Shown one piece after another: positions 12,665 to 17,328 of a stretch of DNA of 17,328 nt; the stretch's first letter is position 1; each line of letters starts with the position of its first letter. The DNA comes from JBOGGX01 sp050744245 (GTDB lineage Bacteria > Actinomycetota > Acidimicrobiia > Acidimicrobiales > JBOGGX01): positions 1 through 17,328 of the forward strand of contig JBOGGX010000010.1 of NCBI GenBank assembly GCA_050744245.1. The letters run 5' to 3'. The translations under genes were made by a program, and so were the position numbers. Below the pieces are notes generated by a model, which saw only the letters and a program-made list of their open reading frames with translations, was not told the origin of the DNA and made no database searches.

Positions 12665-13573
12665 TTGAGCCCTCGTCTCTTCCGGATCGGGGCCACGGTG
12701 GCCCGCTTCGTCCCGAGGCCGGTGCTGTTCGGCGTCGCCCACGTGGTCGCCGTGGTCTGGGCGCTGCGGCCGACCCGGGCCCGCCCCCAGGTCGTGCGCA
12801 ACCTGCGCCGGGTGCGGGGCCCGACCTACAGGGGGTGGCCGCTGTGGCGCGACGTGTACCGCACGTTCGACTCGTATGCGTGCTACTGGGTCGAGTCGCT
12901 GTTCCTCCCCGATGTCGAACCTGCGGCGCTCGACGCCGCCATGACCATCGACGGATGGGACCACGTCGTCGAGGCCAGGGCCGCGGGCGGCGGGGTGATC
13001 CTCGCCCTGCCGCACCTGGGCGGGTGGGAGTGGGCCGGGTTCTGGATGGCCGAGGTACAGAAGGTGCCGACCAGCGTCGTGGTCGAGCGCCTCGAACCGG
13101 TCGAGCTGTTCGAGTGGTTCAGGGAGTTGCGCCAGGCCCTCGGGATGACCGTCATCCCGCTCGGGCCGGGGGCCGGCACCGACGTGGTCGTGGCCCTCAA
13201 GGCCAACCACTCTGTCTGCCTGCTGTGCGATCGTGATCTCGACGGACGGGGGGTCGAGGTCGACTTCTTCGGGGAGCGGACGACGCTGCCCGCCGGGCCG
13301 GCCACGCTCGCCCTGCGCACCCGTGCACCCCTCCTGCCCGTGGCGTGCTACTTCGACGGTCGCCACCACCATGCCCAGGTGCTGCCCCCGGTGCCCGCCG
13401 AGCGGCGCGGGCGGCTCAAGGACGACGTGGCCCGCGTGACCCAGGACCTGGCCCACCGGCTCGAGGAGCTGATTGCGGCCGCGCCCCACCAGTGGCACCT
13501 GCTGCAGCCGAATTGGCCGTCCGACCGGGCGGCGGCGGAGGTAGCCCCGCCGGCGACCTCGGCCATCGGGTGA
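12665..13573 (+). CDS. patA: Phosphatidylinositol mannoside acyltransferase (PatA/HtrB-like)
   Basis: The enzyme acylates the mannose of PIM1/PIM2 on the inner face of the plasma membrane (Rv2611c equivalent). The product is 302 aa from a TTG at 12665, 7 bases after pgsA; no in-frame ATG or GTG nearby gives a better N-terminus. Landmarks of the LpxL/HtrB-like superfamily are an N-terminal hydrophobic helix (about 17-37), the VVRNLRRVRG segment, the LPHLGGWEWAG motif with His117 and Glu122 (HX4E), PLGPGAG, CDRDLDGRGVEVDFFGE, LPAGPATLALRT and the C-terminal PHQWHLLQPNWPSDR. The last is diagnostic of the actinobacterial PIM acyltransferase subgroup, whose mycobacterial members have W-H-x-L-Q-P-x-W. 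Position between pgsA and pimA makes the assignment firm. Confidence 0.92.
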   Translation: MSPRLFRIGATVARFVPRPVLFGVAHVVAVVWALRPTRARPQVVRNLRRVRGPTYRGWPLWRDVYRTFDSYACYWVESLFLPDVEPAALDAAMTIDGWDHVVEARAAGGGVILALPHLGGWEWAGFWMAEVQKVPTSVVVERLEPVELFEWFRELRQALGMTVIPLGPGAGTDVVVALKANHSVCLLCDRDLDGRGVEVDFFGERTTLPAGPATLALRTRAPLLPVACYFDGRHHHAQVLPPVPAERRGRLKDDVARVTQDLAHRLEELIAAAPHQWHLLQPNWPSDRAAAEVAPPATSAIG

Positions 13574-13580
13574 ACGGTCG

Positions 13581-14684
13581 ATGCGCATCGGCCTGGTGTG
13601 CCCGTACAGCCTGAGCGTGCCGGGCGGCGTGCAGGGCCAGGTGCTCGGGCTGGCCCGGTCGCTGCGCCGGCTGGGTCACGACGTCCGGGTGGTTGCCCCG
13701 ACCGACGGGCCGCCCCCCGACGCCGGGGTGACGCCGGTGGGACCGAGCGCACCGATCTCGGCCAACGACTCGGTCGCCCCCTTGGCGCCGGGACCCGCGG
13801 CCCAGCTCCGCACCGTCGGGGCGCTGCGCGACGAGCGGTTCGACGTCGTCCACGTCCACGAACCGCTCGTGCCCGGACCGTCGCTCACCACCCTCGTCGC
13901 CAAGCCGGCACCGCTGGTGGCCACGTTCCACGCCGCGGGCCGGAGCGCGGCCCACCGCTGGCTCGGGCCCGTCCTGCGCCGGCTGGCCGACCGCATCGAC
14001 CACCGGACGGCGGTGTCCGACGACGCCCGGCGCTTCGCCCAGGCGGCGCTCGGGGGCGAGTACACGGTGCTGTTCAACGGCATCGAGGTCGACCGGTTCG
14101 CCGGGGCCGAACCCTGGCCGTCCGCCTCATCCTCCGCCGGAGCGGCGGGCACGCCCGGCCCCACGATCCTCTTCGTCGGCCGCCACGAGCCCCGCAAGGG
14201 TCTCGCCGTGCTGCTCCGGGCCATGCCCCGGCTGCCGGCCGAAACGCGGCTGTGGGTGGCCGGGACTGGGCCCGAGACCGACGCCCTGCGGTCGGGCACG
14301 GCCGGCGATCGGAGGATCGAGTGGATCGGCCGCATCGACGACGAGGAGAAGGCGTCCCGGCTGCGGGCCGCCGACGTGTTCTGTGCGCCGTCGGTGCGGG
14401 GCGAGTCGTTCGGCGTCGTGCTGCTCGAGGCGATGGCGGCGGGCACCCCGGTGGTGGCGAGCGACCTCCCCGGCTACCGCAACGTGGCCCGCGGGGGAGC
14501 AGACGCCCTGCTGGTCGCGCCGGACGATCCCGAGGCGCTCGCCGCCGGGCTGCTGGGGGTGCTCGATGACAGGGCCACCGCCGAACGGCTGGTGGCGTCG
14601 GGCCGGGAGCGGGCCGATGTCTTCTCGATGGATCGGCTGGCCCGCCGGTACCTCGCCATCTACGGAGGTGACACCAACCGCTGA
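13581..14684 (+). CDS. pimA: Phosphatidyl-myo-inositol alpha-mannosyltransferase (GT4)
   Basis: PimA transfers mannose from GDP-mannose to the 2-position of phosphatidylinositol, starting PIM synthesis at the cytoplasmic membrane face. The 367-aa product starts at ATG 13581, 7 bases after the acyltransferase, with the expected MRIGLVCPYSLSVPGGVQGQV N-terminal GT-B domain (Gly15-Gly16 donor loop). HVHEPLVPG, ATFHAAG and FNGIEVDRF follow, then the C-terminal Rossmann domain VGRHEPRKGL, IGRIDDEEK and the retaining GT4 motif ESFGVVLLE (Glu275 and Glu283, EX7E). VARGGADALLV and the C-terminal helix close the fold. Residues about 176-190 form a Ser/Ala-rich inter-domain linker. In M. tuberculosis pimA (Rv2610c) is the last of the same cluster. 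The next promoter follows at once, so the operon probably ends here. Confidence 0.93.
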   Translation: MRIGLVCPYSLSVPGGVQGQVLGLARSLRRLGHDVRVVAPTDGPPPDAGVTPVGPSAPISANDSVAPLAPGPAAQLRTVGALRDERFDVVHVHEPLVPGPSLTTLVAKPAPLVATFHAAGRSAAHRWLGPVLRRLADRIDHRTAVSDDARRFAQAALGGEYTVLFNGIEVDRFAGAEPWPSASSSAGAAGTPGPTILFVGRHEPRKGLAVLLRAMPRLPAETRLWVAGTGPETDALRSGTAGDRRIEWIGRIDDEEKASRLRAADVFCAPSVRGESFGVVLLEAMAAGTPVVASDLPGYRNVARGGADALLVAPDDPEALAAGLLGVLDDRATAERLVASGRERADVFSMDRLARRYLAIYGGDTNR

Positions 14685-14695
14685 GGCCCGCTTCG

Positions 14696-14701
14696 TATCA
14701 T
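14696..14701 (+). promoter_or_regulatory. Candidate -10 element (TATCAT) of the lemA promoter
   Basis: TATCAT is unusually AT-rich for this DNA and lies 12 bases after the pimA stop, about 30 bases before the lemA start with its strong ribosome binding site. A GTGACA at 14668-14673 is a possible -35, but its 22-base spacing is long. Confidence 0.35.
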
Positions 14702-14718
14702 CACGACACCCGAAGCTC

Positions 14719-14727
14719 GGGAGGAGG
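14719..14727 (+). promoter_or_regulatory. Strong ribosome binding site for lemA
   Basis: GGGAGGAGG ends 5 bases before the TTG at 14733 (core GGAGG 8 bases away). It is the best Shine-Dalgarno in the window and validates the TTG start. Confidence 0.7.
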
Positions 14728-14732
14728 ACTCT

Positions 14733-15287
14733 TTGACCCTGTTCCTGATCGTGATCCTCGTCGTCATCGTGCTGGCCGTGATCGTCGGGATCGCCATGTA
14801 CAACGGCCTGATCGCCCAGCGCAATCGCGTCGAGAACGCCTGGGCCCAGATCGACGTGCAGCTCAAGCAGCGCTACGACCTCATCCCCAACCTGGTCGAG
14901 ACGGTGAAGGGCTATGCCGCCCACGAGCGGGCCACCCTCGACGCCGTGATCTCGGCCAGGAACCAGGGCATGTCGGCCAGCACGCCGCATGAGCAGGCCG
15001 AGGCCGAGAACCAGATCACCGGCGCCCTGCGCCAGCTGTTCGCCCTGAGCGAGGCCTACCCGGACCTCAAGGCCAACGACCAGTTCCTCAACCTGCAGGA
15101 GCAGCTCACGGCGATCGAGGGCAAGGTCGCCTACGCCCGGCAGTTCTACAACGACACGGTCTACAAGTACAACACGTCGATCCAGAAGTTCCCTCAGGTG
15201 ATCTTCGCCAGGATGCTGAGCTTCACCGAGCGCGAGTACTTCGAGGCCGACGACGACACCCGCGGCCCCGTCCACGTGAAGTTCTGA
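14733..15287 (+). CDS. lemA: LemA family protein
   Basis: LemA proteins are membrane-anchored four-helix proteins of uncertain function, often encoded beside M48 proteases or TPM-domain proteins. The 184-aa product starts at TTG 14733. It has an N-terminal transmembrane helix (about 3-23, LFLIVILVVIVLAVIVGIAM) with a short N-terminus facing outside, then the family block YNGLIAQRNRVENAWAQIDVQLKQRYDLIPNLVETVKGYA. That is followed by AVISARNQ, the ALSEAYPDLKAN segment and the Y-x-Y-N-T-S-I-Q-x-F-P motif. The domain is intact from end to end. The htpX-like gene starts 10 bases after the stop and its ribosome binding site overlaps the lemA stop, so the two are one transcription unit. Confidence 0.95.
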   Translation: MTLFLIVILVVIVLAVIVGIAMYNGLIAQRNRVENAWAQIDVQLKQRYDLIPNLVETVKGYAAHERATLDAVISARNQGMSASTPHEQAEAENQITGALRQLFALSEAYPDLKANDQFLNLQEQLTAIEGKVAYARQFYNDTVYKYNTSIQKFPQVIFARMLSFTEREYFEADDDTRGPVHVKF

Positions 15288-15291
15288 GGAG
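15286..15291 (+). promoter_or_regulatory. Ribosome binding site supporting a CTG start for the M48 protease
   Basis: GAGGAG overlaps the lemA stop codon and lies 6 bases before CTG 15298. No ATG, GTG or TTG occurs in frame between it and GTG 15430. Confidence 0.6.
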
Positions 15292-15297
15292 CGTCCG

Positions 15298-16209
15298 CTG
15301 TACCAGCAGGTCGCCCAGAACAAGCGCAAGTCGTTCCTCCTGATCTTCGGGTTCGTCGTCCTCGTCGTCCTGGTCGGGTGGGCGTTCAGCTACCTGATCG
15401 GCAACGGCCCGGTCGGCATCGTCGTCGCCGTGGTCCTGGCCGTCGGCTCGTCGGTGGCGTCGTACTACGCGTCCGACCGGGTGGCCCTGGCCATGAGCAG
15501 GGCCGTCCCCGCCGACCCGGTGCAGTTCGCCCGCTACCACAACCTGGTCGAGGGGCTGTGCATCGCATCGGGCGTGCCCAAGCCGCGGCTCTACGTGATC
15601 GACGACCCGGCCCCCAACGCCTTCGCCACCGGCAGGAACCCGAAACACGCGGCGATCGCGGTGACCACCGGGCTGTTGGAGAAGTTGAACCGGGTCGAGC
15701 TCGAAGGCGTACTGGCACACGAGCTGAGCCACGTGAAGAACTACGACATCCTCGTCTCCACCCTGGCCGTCACCCTGGTCGGGATCCTCGCCATCCTGGC
15801 CGACCTCGGCATCCGGATGTTGTGGTGGAACGGTGGCCGCCGGTACTACAGCGACACCGACCGCCAGGGGGGCGCCTTTCCCCCGATCGCCCTGCTCGGG
15901 TTCGCCCTGCTGCTCCTGGCGCCCCTGGTCGCCCGGGTCATGCAGTTCGCGGTCAGCCGGCGCCGCGAGGCGCTGGCCGACGTCTCGGCCATAGAGATGA
16001 CGCGGTACCCTCCCGGGCTCATCTCCGCCCTGGAGAAGCTGCGGGACGACCACACGGTGGTGCATGCGCACTCGCGCGCCACGGCCCACCTCTGGATCGA
16101 GGAGCCGACCGCGGTCACCGGCGACGAAGGCAAGCTCTCGTGGTTCAACCGACTGTTCATGACGCACCCGCCCATCGAGGAGCGCATCGCCGCGCTCAGG
16201 GAGATGTGA
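15298..16209 (+). CDS. htpX: HtpX-like M48 membrane zinc metalloprotease, CTG start
   Basis: HtpX-type proteases degrade misfolded membrane proteins. The first standard start in frame (GTG 15430) would delete the first membrane helix. Reading from CTG 15298 gives (M)YQQVAQNKRKS followed by the helix FLLIFGFVVLVVLVGWAF, the normal M48B N-terminus, with a good ribosome binding site 6 bases upstream. The product is then 303 aa, full length. Other features are a second hydrophobic segment (about 41-60), PKPRLYVIDDPAPNAFATGRNP, the zinc site HELSH (141-145), two further TM helices (about 155-175 and 197-215) and REALAD (Glu224, the third zinc ligand). A substrate-side helix follows. It is coupled to lemA, a common pair. 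The CTG start is strong inference, not proof. Confidence 0.93.
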   Translation: MYQQVAQNKRKSFLLIFGFVVLVVLVGWAFSYLIGNGPVGIVVAVVLAVGSSVASYYASDRVALAMSRAVPADPVQFARYHNLVEGLCIASGVPKPRLYVIDDPAPNAFATGRNPKHAAIAVTTGLLEKLNRVELEGVLAHELSHVKNYDILVSTLAVTLVGILAILADLGIRMLWWNGGRRYYSDTDRQGGAFPPIALLGFALLLLAPLVARVMQFAVSRRREALADVSAIEMTRYPPGLISALEKLRDDHTVVHAHSRATAHLWIEEPTAVTGDEGKLSWFNRLFMTHPPIEERIAALREM

Positions 16210-16213
16210 CCTG

Positions 16214-17278
16214 ATGCGCCGCCTGGTGGTCGCCCTGCTGGGCCTGGGGGCCCTCGCCCTCCCGGCCTGTGGGAGCGGCTCGTCGGCCGCCGAGCTCGAA
16301 CGGTCGACCACCACGACGACGTCGACGACCACGACGACGGTGCCCACCACCACGACGGCGCCGCCGCCGATGCCGCTCACCGGGCTGCCGGTGACCGACC
16401 CTGGGGTGGCGGCGCGGCCCGCGCTGGTGGTCAAGATCGACAACATCGACACCAACCGCGGCCGGGCCCGGCCGCAGTCCGGGCTCAACCAGGCCGACGT
16501 CGTGTACGAGGAGCTGGTCGAGGGGGGCATCACCCGGTTCCTCACCGTCTTCCACTCGACCGACGCCGACCCGGTCGGCCCGGTGCGCTCGGCCCGCACC
16601 AGCGACATCGCCATCTTCACCCCGCTGAACCATCCCTTGTTCGCCTGGTCGGGTGCGGCCGGCTGGGTGGTGCCGAGGGTGCACGCGTCGGGCGCGATCG
16701 ATGTCGGTCATGACGCCGCCCTCGGCGCGTACTACCGGCGGGGCGACCGCCGGGCCCCGCACAACCTGTTCAGCTCGACGCCGGCGCTGTACGGGTCGGC
16801 CGGGCCGGGCGCGGGCACCCCGCCGCCGCTGTTCTTGTTCCGGGCGCCGGACGACTTTCTCGGGTCGGCGGCCCGGCCGGTCGGCGGCGTCGACCTCGGC
16901 TTCGGCGGCGGACTGGGTGCGGTGCCGGTGCAGTACCGTTGGGACCCGGCCCAGAACGGATGGGGCCGGTGGCAGGCGGGCACGCCCCACGTGGACGAGG
17001 CAGGCGTGCAGGTGGCGCCGCAGAACGTGATCGTGCAGTTCGTGCCGTACGGCTTCGACTCGCCCCGCGTGCCCCTGGCCCAGGTGGTGGGCACCGGCCC
17101 GGTGTGGGTCCTCACCAACGGCCACCTGGTCGAGGGCACCTGGTCCAAGCCGAGCCCGGAAGCGGTCACGCAGTACCTCGACGCCGTCGGGCGCCCGATC
17201 GGCCTGACCCCGGGCCGCACCTGGGTGGCGGTCCTTCCGAGCGCCGGCGCCGCTGTCGGCTCGGCCGTCGTCGTCTAG
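16214..17278 (+). CDS. DUF3048 domain (YerB-like) lipoprotein
   Basis: This is a secreted lipoprotein of unknown function. The 354-aa product starts at ATG 16214, four bases after htpX. A Sec signal peptide (MRRLVVALLGLGALALPAC) ends in an LPAC lipobox with Cys19 as the lipidated residue. A low-complexity Thr-rich linker (32-48) and a Pro stretch lead to the DUF3048 N-terminal domain: PLTGLPV, VVKIDNIDTNRGRARPQSGL, VVYEELVEGGITRF and VGPVRSARTSDI. The C-terminal domain follows, with VQYRWDPAQNGWGRW, QNVIVQFV and the closing LTPGRTWVAVLP. YerB family members are described only by structure; the strong RSARTSD block suggests binding of an extracellular ligand, which is inference. Whether it is co-transcribed with the protease is likely from spacing. 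Confidence 0.92.
   Translation: MRRLVVALLGLGALALPACGSGSSAAELERSTTTTTSTTTTTVPTTTTAPPPMPLTGLPVTDPGVAARPALVVKIDNIDTNRGRARPQSGLNQADVVYEELVEGGITRFLTVFHSTDADPVGPVRSARTSDIAIFTPLNHPLFAWSGAAGWVVPRVHASGAIDVGHDAALGAYYRRGDRRAPHNLFSSTPALYGSAGPGAGTPPPLFLFRAPDDFLGSAARPVGGVDLGFGGGLGAVPVQYRWDPAQNGWGRWQAGTPHVDEAGVQVAPQNVIVQFVPYGFDSPRVPLAQVVGTGPVWVLTNGHLVEGTWSKPSPEAVTQYLDAVGRPIGLTPGRTWVAVLPSAGAAVGSAVVV
16307..16357 (+). repeat. In-frame ACC/ACG threonine-codon repeat
   Basis: A run of 17 codons that is almost all ACC or ACG (14 Thr, plus Ser, Val and Pro) encodes the linker between the lipid-modified cysteine and the DUF3048 domain. It is a natural site for slippage in multiples of three. Confidence 0.8.
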
Positions 17279-17328
17279 CGGACCGCCCCCGACGCCCGAG
17301 CGAATGTTCGGTGGATCCTTCCCACAAA
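17279..17328. other. Intergenic end of window, nothing recognised
   Basis: The 50 bases after the DUF3048 gene contain no start codon with a credible frame and no clear terminator hairpin. Confidence 0.5.

Noticed and set aside
8285..17314. Shared 14-mer CGAATGTTCGGTGG at 8285-8298 and 17301-17314, a possible operator
   Set aside because: One copy lies inside coding sequence (codons 5-9 of the two-TM gene), and a single 14-base match is expected by chance at about this rate in 17 kb. The two-base spacing does not fit a LexA box.
1..17328. CRISPR array, integrase or transposase gene, or toxin-antitoxin pair
   Set aside because: I saw no regularly spaced repeats, no recombinase or transposase motifs and no small paired ORFs of that type.

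Overview
The window is about 17 kb of very GC-rich, gene-dense DNA from the chromosome of an actinobacterium. An InhA-type enoyl reductase, an F420-dependent reductase, a mycothiol-type cysteine ligase and a phosphatidylinositol mannoside (PIM) cluster all point that way. Frequent GTG/TTG starts, 4-bp start/stop overlaps and lineage-specific hypotheticals suggest a deep, uncultured-type branch such as Acidimicrobiia. The lineage is inference. There is no CRISPR array, rRNA, tRNA or intact mobile element.

Left part (1-5761, + strand): the end of an M23 peptidoglycan peptidase, an InhA/FabI enoyl-ACP reductase, an NADPH:F420 oxidoreductase (npdG), an MshC-like cysteine ligase, a membrane-anchored PQQ-type beta-propeller protein, an AlkD-family protein lacking the catalytic segment, and a PlsC-type acyltransferase.

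Middle (5805-11798): thrS, a HIT-family Ap4A phosphorylase-like gene and a two-TM protein are translationally coupled on the + strand. They meet a roughly 390-bp scar holding hairpins and a decayed fragment of a secreted repeat protein. Beyond it, two minus-strand genes form an operon: an EF-G2-type GTPase (Tyr in place of the catalytic His) followed by a small unknown protein.

Right part (11902-17278, + strand): pgsA, a PIM acyltransferase and pimA are packed 7 nt apart and encode the first steps of phosphatidylinositol and PIM synthesis. Then come lemA, an HtpX-like M48 protease that almost certainly starts at a CTG codon, and a DUF3048 lipoprotein. The order thrS - HIT - pgsA - acyltransferase - pimA is that of Mycobacterium tuberculosis Rv2614c-Rv2610c, here split by the divergent EF-G2 operon and the scar.

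I saw no wholly new system. The best leads are the AlkD paralogue without its WWDxVD catalytic segment, the CTG-initiated HtpX, the EF-G2 His-to-Tyr change, the interlocked divergent promoters between the EF-G2 gene and pgsA, the Arg-to-Lys change in the PgsA signature, and the unexplained scar at 8839-9215.
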